A stretch of DNA of 64,000 nucleotides from Mycolicibacterium sp. GF69 (GTDB lineage Bacteria > Actinomycetota > Actinomycetes > Mycobacteriales > Mycobacteriaceae): positions 496,001 through 560,000 of the forward strand of contig NZ_QMEW01000001.1 in NCBI RefSeq assembly GCF_003284965.1, given 5' to 3'. The notes beneath the pieces are model-generated. The model was given only the letters and a program-made list of their open reading frames with translations. It was not told the origin of the DNA and searched no databases. Below are positions 17,462 through 26,042 of the stretch, piece after piece (position 1 is the stretch's first letter; each line of letters starts with the position of its first letter). Made by a program: the position numbers and the translations under genes.

Positions 17462-17524
17462 CCGGTTTCTGACCGCCGCCCGGGAGCGGCCCAGCTGCGG
17501 CGCCGCGACGCGTACGGTCACACG

Positions 17525-18994
17525 GTGGACTTTGACGAATACCGGCGCCATGACGCGACTGGGCTGGCGAAGCTCGTAGCCGACAAAGAGGTGACGGCAG
17601 CAGAACTGCTGGACCTGGCGAAGAATCGCGCGGCCGCGGTGAACCCGCGCATCAACGCGATCGTGCGCGATGTCCCCGCGTCCCCGCCGAAGAACGCCGA
17701 AGCACCGTTCTCCGGTGTGCCGTTCCTGATCAAGGACCTCGCCCAGGACTATGCGGGGCTGCCGACCTCCCGGGGCTCACGCGCGCTGATGTCGCAGCCG
17801 GTGGCCGAGCACTCGGCGGTCGTACAACGCTGGCTCGACGCCGGACTGGTCATCTTCGGCAAGACCAACACCCCGGAGTTCGGGGCGAAAGGGATCACCG
17901 AACCCGTCGCCTGGGGTCCGGCACGAAATCCATGGGACCTGAACCGGACGCCGGGTGGCTCCTCGGGCGGATCGGCGGCCGCGGTCGCGGCGGGCATCGT
18001 GCCGTGTGCCGGGGCGAACGACGGCGGCGGATCGATCCGCATCCCGGCGGCGTGCTGCGGTCTGGTCGGCCTCAAACCAGGCCGTGGGCTGACACCTTCG
18101 GGACCCGCGACGGGCGAGTCCATGCACGGTGCGGCCGTACAGGGCGTGGTCTCCCGGACCGTGCGCGACACTGCCGCGATGCTCGACGTCATCCGCGGTG
18201 GCGAACCGTGCGGGCCGTATGTGCCCGGCATTCCGGCGTCGTCGTTCGCGTCATGTGTCGGAGCCGATCCCGGCAAGCTGCGGATCGGCGTGCGGGTGCC
18301 GTCGGCGATCAACCCGACGCCACATCCCGAGGCCGCCGCTGCCGTGGAGACGACCGTGCGGGCACTGACCGAGCTGGGCCATCACGTCGACGAACTCCCG
18401 CGTGCGCCCTTCGACGACGCGGCGCTGGCGCGCGAATTCCTGCTCACCTGGTTCGTCTACACGGCATGGGAACTCGACGAGGCCAAGCGGCTCTCGGGCG
18501 CCGGCGACGAGTCCTTCGAACGCGACACGCTGATCCTGGCCGCGCTCGGCCGGGCGACCAGCGGCGTGGACTATGTGGACACCGTCGAGCGCCGCCACGA
18601 GCACACGCGCCGGCTGACCACCTTCTTCGAGTCATACGACCTGTTGCTGACACCCACGTTGGCCACTCCACCGCCCACCATCGGCGAGTTCGACCTGCCG
18701 GTCGCGCTGCAGCGTGCCGCCGACGTGCTGATCAAGACGCGAACCGCAAAGCTGTTGCGCTACACCAAGATCGTCGACGACATGGTGGACAAGAACCTCG
18801 GTTGGGTGCCGTACACGCAGCTCGCGAATCTCACCGGCCGACCGGCGATCTCGCTGCCGCTGCACTGGACCGCGGACGGCTTGCCGCTGGGTGTCCAGTT
18901 CGTCGCGCCGCTCGCCGGTGAAGCGTTGCTGATCGCACTGGCCGCCCAACTCGAACAGGCGCTGCCCTGGTCGGACCGCGTCGCCCCCGTCTAG
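17525..18994 (+). CDS. amidase (amidase signature family)
   Basis: A 489-residue amidase signature enzyme. The Ser-cisSer-Lys triad is in place: Lys70 in PFLIKDLAQ, the cis-Ser146 in TPGGSSGGS and the nucleophile Ser170 in NDGGGSIRIPA (24 residues apart, as in the family). These enzymes hydrolyse carboxamides to acid and ammonia. There is no signal peptide. The GTG start at 17525 follows TACGGT after 6 nt with no ribosome site, so the mRNA may be leaderless. Substrate not predictable. Confidence 0.92.
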   Translation: MDFDEYRRHDATGLAKLVADKEVTAAELLDLAKNRAAAVNPRINAIVRDVPASPPKNAEAPFSGVPFLIKDLAQDYAGLPTSRGSRALMSQPVAEHSAVVQRWLDAGLVIFGKTNTPEFGAKGITEPVAWGPARNPWDLNRTPGGSSGGSAAAVAAGIVPCAGANDGGGSIRIPAACCGLVGLKPGRGLTPSGPATGESMHGAAVQGVVSRTVRDTAAMLDVIRGGEPCGPYVPGIPASSFASCVGADPGKLRIGVRVPSAINPTPHPEAAAAVETTVRALTELGHHVDELPRAPFDDAALAREFLLTWFVYTAWELDEAKRLSGAGDESFERDTLILAALGRATSGVDYVDTVERRHEHTRRLTTFFESYDLLLTPTLATPPPTIGEFDLPVALQRAADVLIKTRTAKLLRYTKIVDDMVDKNLGWVPYTQLANLTGRPAISLPLHWTADGLPLGVQFVAPLAGEALLIALAAQLEQALPWSDRVAPV

Positions 18995-19068
18995 GACCCG
19001 CCGCCAGGCAGGCGCCGACGCACGCGGCCCAGCGCCACGTGGTTCTCGTGTGTGGTTATCGTGCAGCC

Positions 19069-19842
19069 ATGAGCCTGGTGACCTACGAGTTGGACGACCA
19101 CGTCGCCACCATCACCCTCAACCGCCCCGAGGCGCGCAACGCGATCAACGGTGAGCTACGCCGCGACCTGAACGCGGCCTGGGAGCGGTTCCGCGACGAC
19201 GAGGACGCCTGGGTCGGGATCCTCACCGCGAACGGCGACGTGTTCTGTGCGGGCGGCGACCTCAAGGACGGCGAAGGCTCGGTCGGCACATTCGGCGGCA
19301 CCTTCTGGGAGAAGCCGACCATCAACTCGTTCGAGAGCGGCATGGAACTGTTCAAGCCGACGATCGCGGCCGTCAACGGCCCCTGCATCGGCTACGGCTT
19401 GACCGGTGTCTTGTTCTGCGACTTCGTGATCGCCTCGACGACAGCCACCTTCGCGTTTCCGGAAGTGTCGATCGGTGTACCCACGATTGTCGGTGCGATC
19501 CGGTTGCCCGAGCGGGTGCGGTGGGCCGACGCCATGGAACTGCTGCTGACGGGTAAACCGATCACGGCCGAACGCGCCAAGGAGGTCGGGTTGGTGTGGC
19601 GGCTCGTCGAACCCGACGATCTGCAGGCGCAGGCCCGCTCGTGGGCGCGCACGCTCACCGAGGCGGCGCCGCTGGCGCAACGCGCCACCAAGGAGGTGGC
19701 GTGGCGGACCGCCAACATGGGATGGATCGAGTCGGTGCGGTTCGGCGAGACGATGCGCAAAGTGGCCGGCGCCACCGAGGACGTGTCCGAAGGTATCCGG
19801 GCGTGGCAGGAGAAGCGCAAACCGAGGTGGCGCGGACGCTGA
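19069..19842 (+). CDS. enoyl-CoA hydratase/isomerase family protein
   Basis: A 257-residue crotonase-fold protein. Features are the N-terminal VATITLNRPEARNAIN, the oxyanion-hole segment FCAGGDLKDGEG and the second glycine block NGPCIGYGLTGVLFCDFVIA. The usual second catalytic Glu position is in FPEVSIGVPTIVG. Typical chemistry is hydration of 2-enoyl-CoA in fatty acid or sterol breakdown, but other crotonases share this pattern. The ATG at 19069 follows a TATCGT box after 6 nt and has no ribosome site, suggesting a leaderless transcript; a longer frame from 19039 would contain the promoter. Confidence 0.88.
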   Translation: MSLVTYELDDHVATITLNRPEARNAINGELRRDLNAAWERFRDDEDAWVGILTANGDVFCAGGDLKDGEGSVGTFGGTFWEKPTINSFESGMELFKPTIAAVNGPCIGYGLTGVLFCDFVIASTTATFAFPEVSIGVPTIVGAIRLPERVRWADAMELLLTGKPITAERAKEVGLVWRLVEPDDLQAQARSWARTLTEAAPLAQRATKEVAWRTANMGWIESVRFGETMRKVAGATEDVSEGIRAWQEKRKPRWRGR

Positions 19843-20154
19843 GCGCACCGGCATGTCGCAGGCGGAAACCCGCCGGTGTCGACATCGGTGATTTACACCT
19901 CGCCGCCCGGGCCTGAGCATGGATGCAGCGAGCCAGGAGAGGCGGAGGCGATGACGATCACGGCGTCCACCGCATCGTCCGCACGACGACGAACCAGCGC
20001 GGTGGTGAACTGGAGATGGCCACCCGGGTGTTAAACCGCGGCTCGTGGTGCATGGCCGGAGCGGCTTCGAGACAGGCTCGCCGAGATCGAGGTGGCCGTC
20101 GAGCAGATCGCCGACCGGTTGCGCCCCGTGCACCGCGGTGCGGCATGGGCGCCG
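19843..20154. other. 312-nt interval without a recognisable gene
   Basis: No frame here gives a convincing protein. A stretch at about 20073-20150 on the plus strand encodes the peptide-like run RLAEIEVAVEQIADRLRPV with helical character but no start and no family match, so it may be a gene remnant. No tRNA or clear hairpin was found. Confidence 0.4.
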
Positions 20155-20553
20155 TCAATCGGACAAGGCGTCGATCGCGGCCCTCAGCTTGCTGCCGACT
20201 TCCTCGGCGACCGGTTTCAGCCCAGGCTCTTCGGTGACGTCGACCAGCAGCTGCGGATTCATCGCCTCGACGAGCGTCGTGTCCGGATCGTCGGGATCGC
20301 TGCGTACCACGACGTTGCAGGGCAGCAGCAGACCGATCTGACGTTGCACCTCGATTGCGCGGTGCGCCAGCGGCGGGTTGCACGCGCCGAGGATGAGGTA
20401 GTTCTCCATGTCCTCGTCGAGCTTGTTCTTCAGCGTCGCCTTCACGTCGATCTCGGTGAGTACGCCGAATCCATGTTCGGCCAGGGCGTCCCGGGTGCGG
20501 GCTACGGCGTCGTCGAACGACGTCTTCAGGCTTGTGGCCAAAGCGATGCCCAT
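20155..20553 (-). CDS. DUF302 domain protein
   Basis: A 132-residue cytosolic protein of the DUF302 family (residues about 8-125): ALAEHGFGVLTEIDVKATLKNKL, ILGACNPPLAHRAIE and LLLPCNVVV are the family blocks, with two conserved Cys (C58 region and C79 region). DUF302 proteins are often next to persulfide and sulfur genes in actinobacteria; the Cys pair makes a role in sulfur or metal handling plausible but unproven. It lies 18 nt downstream of the CstR-like regulator on the same strand, so the two form an operon controlled by the tandem operators. Confidence 0.87.
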   Translation of the reverse strand: MGIALATSLKTSFDDAVARTRDALAEHGFGVLTEIDVKATLKNKLDEDMENYLILGACNPPLAHRAIEVQRQIGLLLPCNVVVRSDPDDPDTTLVEAMNPQLLVDVTEEPGLKPVAEEVGSKLRAAIDALSD

Positions 20554-20571
20554 GATGACTCCTTTGTCTCT

Positions 20572-20952
<381 letters not shown>

Positions 20953-20991
20953 CTGAAGTCGAGACCCGAGCGAATGGGAAGGAAGCCGAAG

Positions 20992-22371
20992 ATGATCCTC
21001 GAGCAGTACTACATCGAGTGTCTGTCACATGCGTCGTATCTGATCGGCGACGAGTCGACCGGTCGCGCGATCGTGGTGGATCCGCGCCGCGACATCGCCG
21101 ATTACCTGGCCTCTGCGCGCGAAAACGGGCTCACCATCGAAGGTGTCATCAGTACCCACTTCCACGCTGACTTCGTCTCCGGGCACCTGGAGCTGGTCGA
21201 CGCGACCGGCGCCTGGATCGGCTTCGGCGAGGCCGCCGAGACCGACTACCCCATCCGCCGGCTGGCTGACGGAGAACGCCTCTCGCTGGGCGCCGTCGAC
21301 CTGGAGATCCTGTCCACGCCCGGCCATACCTGGGAGTCGATCAGCGTGCTCGCCCGCGAGCGCGCTGACGGCGAGCCCGTAGCAGTGCTGACCGGCGACT
21401 CGTTGTTCATCGGCGATGTCGGTCGACCCGACCTGGCCAACATCGGTGAAAGCTCGACGAGTGACTTGGCGCGGGCTATGTATCACACGATTCACGCCAA
21501 GCTGATGACGCTCCCCGACGAGGTGCAGGTGCTGCCCGCACACGGCGCAGGCTCGTCCTGCGGCAAGAACCTGTCGACCGAGCTCACCTCGACCATCGGC
21601 GAACAGCGGTTGAGCAACCCGTCGGTGCAGCCGATGAGCGAAGAGGCTTTCGTCGCGATGCTCACCCACGGTCAGCCCGCCGCCCCCGCGTACTTCGCCT
21701 CCGACGCCGCGATGAACAAGCGCGTGCATCCGCTCTTGCGGCAGGACCGCACGGTGCCGGCGATGACGCCCGCGCAGGTTCGGGCTGCGCTCGACGCCGG
21801 TGTGTGCGTCCTCGACGCGCGCAGCGTCGACGATTTCGCCGCGGGGCACCTGCACGGCTCGATCAACGTCGGCTTCGACGGCCGCTTCGCCGAGACCGGT
21901 GGCATGGTGGCCGAGGTCGGCGACCAGATCGCGCTGATCACCTACCCTGGCGAAGAGCAGGAGGCTGCGCTACGGCTCGCGCGCATCGGCTCGGACAACG
22001 CCGTCGGATTCCTCAACGTCGGCCGCGACGGGCAGTTCCCTGCGGAATTCGCCGACCTGGTGCAGACAGCGCCCCGGACGGCGATCGCCGAACTGGACCA
22101 ATTGCTGGCCGAGGATGCGGTGACGTTGATCGACATCCGTAACCCCGGCGAACGTGAGAACGGTGCCATACCGGGCTCGGTGCACGTTCCGCTGGCACAG
22201 CTGCGCATCCGGATGGGCGAGGTGCCGACCGACAAACCCGTCGTCCTGCACTGCGCGGGTGGCTGGCGGTCGAGTGTAGCGGCTTCGTTGTTGCGCGCCA
22301 ATGGTTTTCAGCAGGTTTCCGACCTTCTCGGTGGCTACAACGCGTGGGCGGACGCCCACGCCACGGTCTGA
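20992..22371 (+). CDS. cstB: CstB-like persulfide dioxygenase-rhodanese fusion
   Basis: A 459-residue three-domain protein. Residues 1-250 are a metallo-beta-lactamase fold of the ETHE1 persulfide dioxygenase type: the iron ligands are in THFHADF (H56, H58) plus H112, D136 and H184. Residues 255-350 are a rhodanese-like domain without active-site Cys. Residues 365-459 are a rhodanese domain with the loop CAGGWR (C421). This is the order of CstB, which oxidises persulfides and yields thiosulfate. The ATG at 20992 has GGAAG 6 nt upstream; the longer frame from 20902 runs through the operators and is not used. It heads an operon with a Cys-rich mini-protein and a TauE exporter. Confidence 0.92.
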   Translation: MILEQYYIECLSHASYLIGDESTGRAIVVDPRRDIADYLASARENGLTIEGVISTHFHADFVSGHLELVDATGAWIGFGEAAETDYPIRRLADGERLSLGAVDLEILSTPGHTWESISVLARERADGEPVAVLTGDSLFIGDVGRPDLANIGESSTSDLARAMYHTIHAKLMTLPDEVQVLPAHGAGSSCGKNLSTELTSTIGEQRLSNPSVQPMSEEAFVAMLTHGQPAAPAYFASDAAMNKRVHPLLRQDRTVPAMTPAQVRAALDAGVCVLDARSVDDFAAGHLHGSINVGFDGRFAETGGMVAEVGDQIALITYPGEEQEAALRLARIGSDNAVGFLNVGRDGQFPAEFADLVQTAPRTAIAELDQLLAEDAVTLIDIRNPGERENGAIPGSVHVPLAQLRIRMGEVPTDKPVVLHCAGGWRSSVAASLLRANGFQQVSDLLGGYNAWADAHATV

Positions 22372-22396
22372 TACTGCGGTCAAAGGAGATTCGACT

Positions 22397-22561
22397 ATGT
22401 GTTTTCCGGTTCGATGTCGGTCCTGCGGTAAGACGACGTGGGATGGCTGTGGCCAACACGTCGATGACGTGATGCGGTCGGTCCCGGCGGCGCAGCAGTG
22501 CCGCTGTGAGCGGGAACCCGAACCGCCACGTCGTCCCGCACCTGGGTTCTGGCGCCGGTAG
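22397..22561 (+). CDS. Cys-rich small protein (54 aa)
   Basis: MCFPVRCRSCGKTTWDGCGQ opens a 54-residue protein with six Cys and one His in the first 40 residues, arranged as C-x4-C-x2-C, C, then H and CRC. This spacing suggests a zinc or iron-sulfur knuckle. A strong ribosome site (AAAGGAGA, 22382-22389) lies 7 nt before the ATG. It sits between the CstB-like gene and tauE in the same direction. Short proteins with CxxCGKxTWxGCG occur in other actinobacteria, but I know no function. The stop codon lies in a 7-bp tandem repeat. Confidence 0.7.
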   Translation: MCFPVRCRSCGKTTWDGCGQHVDDVMRSVPAAQQCRCEREPEPPRRPAPGFWRR

Positions 22562-22588
22562 CCGGTAGCCGGTAGCCGGTAGCCGGTA
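22554..22588. repeat. five copies of a 7-bp tandem repeat GCCGGTA
   Basis: GCCGGTA is repeated exactly five times from 22554 to 22588. It covers the stop codon of the Cys-rich mini-protein and ends 11 nt before the tauE start, so the spacing between the two genes depends on copy number. Seven is not a multiple of three; a change in copy number would not alter the mini-protein stop (it lies in the first copies) but would change the tauE leader. Confidence 0.9.
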
Positions 22589-22599
22589 GAGGACATTTC

Positions 22600-23373
22600 A
22601 TGGCGTTGGCGACAGGCGTGGCGCTCGGTGCGCTGATCGGCGTGCTGCTGGGACTGCTCGGCGGCGGCGGATCGATCCTCGCCGTCCCAGCGCTGGTCTA
22701 CGGGGTGGGCCTCGGTATCGAAGAAGCCATTCCGATCTCACTGGTCGTCGTCGCCACGGCCTCAGCGGTCGGCGTGCTGCCGAAGATCCGCGCAGGGCAG
22801 GTTCGGTGGCGGATGGCCGGGATCTTCGCGGCGGCCGGCATCCCGGCGACCATTCTCGGCAGCGCCATCAGCAGACACCTGCCCGAATCGGCGCTACTTA
22901 TCGGGTTCGCGGTGGTGATGGTGGTCGCCGGTATCCGCATGCTGGCCGACCAGGACAACACCGGGACCGCATGCGAAGTGCGCGCGGGACAGGTCAACTG
23001 GCGCCGCTGCGCGCCACGGTCGATCGGAGCCGGTCTCGTGGTGGGCTTGCTGACCGGACTGTTCGGCGTCGGTGGCGGGTTCCTCATCATTCCGGCGCTG
23101 GTGGTGGTGCTAGGTGTCGAAATGTCCACGGCCATCGGCACTTCGCTGCTGATCATCATCGCAAACTCAGTAGCCGGCGTCCTCACGCATCATCAGGGCA
23201 TCAGCGTCGACTGGTCACTCACCGCGGTATTCGTCGTGGCCGCCATGGTTGCCTCACTGGTTGCCGGATACTTTGGCGCCAAGATCGACACCACCCGCCT
23301 GCAGCGCTGGTTCGCTTACCTCGTCTTCGTCGTCGCCGCTTACGTACTCGTCGACACCGTCTTCCTACGTTGA
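22600..23373 (+). CDS. TauE/SafE family sulfite/sulfur anion exporter
   Basis: A 257-residue membrane protein of the TauE/SafE family with seven to eight helices. The family glycine motifs are GLLGGGGSILAVPALVYG in the first repeat and GLFGVGGGFLIIPALVVVLG in the second. Such proteins export sulfite or related organosulfur anions. The place at the end of a CstR-controlled operon suggests export of sulfite or thiosulfate made by the CstB-like enzyme. The ribosome site is AGAGGA about 7 nt upstream, just after the 7-bp repeats. Confidence 0.92.
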   Translation: MALATGVALGALIGVLLGLLGGGGSILAVPALVYGVGLGIEEAIPISLVVVATASAVGVLPKIRAGQVRWRMAGIFAAAGIPATILGSAISRHLPESALLIGFAVVMVVAGIRMLADQDNTGTACEVRAGQVNWRRCAPRSIGAGLVVGLLTGLFGVGGGFLIIPALVVVLGVEMSTAIGTSLLIIIANSVAGVLTHHQGISVDWSLTAVFVVAAMVASLVAGYFGAKIDTTRLQRWFAYLVFVVAAYVLVDTVFLR

Positions 23374-23391
23374 CCGCAGGAGAAATTCACG

Positions 23392-23996
23392 GACGTCACG
23401 ATCATCGAAACCACCGGGCTCGGCGACCGCAGCTATCTGATCAGCCACGGCGACGTTGCCATAGCGATCGACCCGCAGCGCGACATCGACCCGACGGAAT
23501 TGCGCCGCCGCCTCGAGTGAAAGGGTGGTCGATTTGCGTAACAGGATCGCATTCGCTGCTGGGCATCTGCAGGGTGCGTTGGGATTCGAGCTGTCGGGCT
23601 CCTTCGTCAGCTATCGGGGCGGACCGGCTCACGGGTGCTGCCACGGGAGACATCGATGTGCTACGCGACGGAACTCCACTCAGCTCGTACCCGGTTGCCG
23701 ACTTCGACTGCCTGACCCAACAGCGCGCACGGGACACCGTGGCGGTGCTCGATGTACGGCAGCGCAACGATTACGAGTCCGAGCGCATTCCGGAAGCTGT
23801 CAACATACCGCTGCACGAACTACCGAACCGGCTCGACGAAGTCCCCGACGTGACGGTTTGGGTGCACTGCGCGTCCGGCTATCGGTCCTCGATCGCGGCG
23901 TCGTTTCTCGACCGCGCCGGCCACGACGTCGTTCTCATCGACGACGACTTCGACAACGCGACAAAGCTCGGGCTCACGGCGACCGCGCAGCCCTAG
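23392..23996 (+). pseudogene. remnant of a second MBL-rhodanese (persulfide dioxygenase-like) gene
   Basis: Three homologous pieces survive in the order of an intact gene. The first (23392-23520, VTIIETTGLGDRSYLISHGD...) is the start of a metallo-beta-lactamase domain and ends in TGA after LRRRLE. The second (about 23525-23620, VVDLRNRIAFAAGHLQGAL) is a rhodanese N-terminal part in another frame. The third (about 23610-23996) in a third frame has GADRLTGAATGDIDVLRDG and an intact-looking rhodanese end with CASGYRSS. The metal-binding core of the first domain and part of the middle domain are deleted and no start codon is left. The gene would have followed tauE directly, so the sulfur operon once had a second dioxygenase-rhodanese. 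Confidence 0.82.
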
Positions 23997-24009
23997 CTGC
24001 CGGCGCTGA

Positions 24010-24699
24010 TCAGGTTCGGGACGGTACCAGCGACGGGCTTCCGACGCCGATGGTGATCTGTGGGTTCGCCGCGGGGTCGAGCCAGGTCAGCAGCGAGCGC
24101 ATCTCGTCACGGCCGATCGCCACACACCCCCAGGTCGGGTTTCCGTCGGTCACGTGCAGGAATATCCCCGACACCCGGCCCGGAATCCGCTGCGGGTTCA
24201 CCACGATGTTGACGGCGTAGTCGTAGACGGGACCGGAGTCGTACAGGTTCTCCGCGATCGACGACGGCTTGCTGGGACCCCGCACATGGGTGTTGTACGT
24301 CGGCGAACTGGCGTCCTCGTCCCACCAATCCTGGTCTGTGGCTTGGAAATACGGCATCTTGGTGCCGGGATTGGGCTGGCGGCCGAAGGCCTGGTCGAAC
24401 GGGAACGTCCCGACCGGGGTGCGGTGGACGCCGTCAGCGGGTGCGCCGACGCCAAGAGCGCCCACCTTGGCCGGCGTCGGGCCCAGGACGGGCTTCCATT
24501 GCCGGCCGGTGCGCTGATAGGCGGTCAGTGTTCCCGATGTGGCGTCCGCGGTGGGCACACCGATGACGATCCACTGTGTCGATTGACCGTCGGCGGCGGC
24601 CGGTTGCGCCGACACAGGCGCGGCGAGCAGCAGCCCCAGCAGCGTAACGCCGAGACACACCAGCACTTTTCGCAGTTTCACGGGCACCTCGGACCGCAA
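24010..24699 (-). CDS. L,D-transpeptidase family protein (YkuD-like), secreted
   Basis: A 229-residue exported protein. The N-terminal signal peptide (VLVCLGVTLLGLLLAAPVSAQ) has a probable cleavage after AQ or VSA. The C-terminal YkuD-like domain contains the active-site pattern IFLHVTDGNPTWGCVAI, with His, Gly and catalytic Cys. These enzymes make 3-3 cross-links in mycobacterial peptidoglycan or have related amidase roles. It differs from the LdtMt1-5 group in lacking an Ig-like domain, so its exact reaction is uncertain. It converges on the decayed rhodanese gene. Confidence 0.83.
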   Translation of the reverse strand: MRSEVPVKLRKVLVCLGVTLLGLLLAAPVSAQPAAADGQSTQWIVIGVPTADATSGTLTAYQRTGRQWKPVLGPTPAKVGALGVGAPADGVHRTPVGTFPFDQAFGRQPNPGTKMPYFQATDQDWWDEDASSPTYNTHVRGPSKPSSIAENLYDSGPVYDYAVNIVVNPQRIPGRVSGIFLHVTDGNPTWGCVAIGRDEMRSLLTWLDPAANPQITIGVGSPSLVPSRT

Positions 24700-24803
24700 G
24701 TGGAGCCATCGACTTCAGAATCGAGACATCGTATCCGCGCAAAGCGGTCCCAATCGGCTGACGAAACCCGTTCGCCGCCGAAGCGAGACCTCTTCGCTAT
24801 TCG

Positions 24804-25946
24804 TCAGCTGGCGTCGCGCAGCCCCGCCAGTTTCTGGATCACACGAATCTCGTTGTCGTCGTGGGCTCGTCCGTCGGGATGGATCAGGTCACTGAACCAC
24901 GTCTCCGGCAGCGTCGTATAGGGGTCCTGCCACGAATCCCATGGCAGGTACGTCTGGGTCCGCCCGGCGACGAAGCCCCAGTTGTACGCAGCGACGTTGC
25001 GTCGCTTGGCGATCGGGAGAATGCCCTCCACGGTGCTGCCCAGGTTGCGCGCCAGGTATTCGGTGCACAGGATCGGTCGCCCCAACGGTGCGAGTTCGTC
25101 GATGCGGTCCTCGAATTCGGCTGGATTGCCGTAGCTGTGGAAGCTGATGACGTCCGAAAGCTCCAGCTGCAGGCTGCAGATCTCACTGCGACTGCCGGGA
25201 TCTCGCCAGTGGCCCTGCCACACCCCGCTGGTCAACGGTTGAACCGGTTTGACGGCCCGCACCCATTGGAAGACGTGCGGCAGGAATGCGGTGACCAGTT
25301 CCAGCTTGTCCGCGTGTTCGACCTTGCGGTAATCCTTGGCAGGGTTGTCCGGTTCGTTCCACACGTCCCAGCCGAGCACCCGAGGATCGTTGCGGAACAT
25401 ACCCACCACCCCAGTGACGTAGCTCTGCAACACCCGTGTGTAGGCCGGATCCTCCAACCGGTGCGCGCCGGGACTCTGCACCCAGCCGGAGTTGTGCACT
25501 CCCTTTGTCGGCGGCCGCTGACGCCCCGCCTTGGGCAGCGGATCCCAGCACGAGTCGAACAGGACGAACAACGGTTTGATGTTGTGGCTCGCCGCGATCG
25601 ACACGAACTGGGACAGCCGCTGGCTGAAGCCCGCCCGGTCGGTGGCCCACAGCTGGTCGTGCAGAAACACCCGCATGGTGTTCATGCCGATGCGCTTGGC
25701 CACGCTGAGTTCGCCGTCGATGCGCCGGGCGTCATACGTCCCGGCCTGGAACATCTCGAGCTGGTTCACGGCGTTCGACGTGACGTAGTTGGCGCCGAGC
25801 AGCCATCCCTGCTCCGCGTACCAGGCGTTGGCTCGGTCAGCCGACCATCGGCCGGTCTCGGCAGCAGCGGCGCGCGGGAGCTTGGTCAGTGCCGCGGCTG
25901 CTGCCAGATACAACGGGAGCTTGAGGGCCGTTCGCCTGCGCACCAT
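24804..25946 (-). CDS. GH5-like glycoside hydrolase, secreted (Tat-type leader)
   Basis: A 380-residue cellulase-superfamily (TIM barrel) enzyme. The leader MVRRRTALKLPLYLAAAAALT has a twin-arginine start and hydrophobic core. The acid/base Glu is in WDVWNEPDN (residues about 200) and the nucleophile candidate Glu in ILCTEYLARN (about 295). FVLFDSCWDP and WGFVAGRTQTYLPWDSW are further conserved blocks of this subgroup, often named cellulase or 1,4-beta-xylanase. The real glycan is unknown. It lies 96 nt downstream of the GH6 gene on the same strand, so both may act on beta-glucans outside the cell. Confidence 0.85.
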   Translation of the reverse strand: MVRRRTALKLPLYLAAAAALTKLPRAAAAETGRWSADRANAWYAEQGWLLGANYVTSNAVNQLEMFQAGTYDARRIDGELSVAKRIGMNTMRVFLHDQLWATDRAGFSQRLSQFVSIAASHNIKPLFVLFDSCWDPLPKAGRQRPPTKGVHNSGWVQSPGAHRLEDPAYTRVLQSYVTGVVGMFRNDPRVLGWDVWNEPDNPAKDYRKVEHADKLELVTAFLPHVFQWVRAVKPVQPLTSGVWQGHWRDPGSRSEICSLQLELSDVISFHSYGNPAEFEDRIDELAPLGRPILCTEYLARNLGSTVEGILPIAKRRNVAAYNWGFVAGRTQTYLPWDSWQDPYTTLPETWFSDLIHPDGRAHDDNEIRVIQKLAGLRDAS

Positions 25947-26042
25947 GTGAACATAGTGTTCGCGACCAGGCCTTCAGCGCTCATGTCTCATCCTGCAACA
26001 CAACAGGTTTCGAATCGTTACCGATCGGGCCGACCCGGACGG

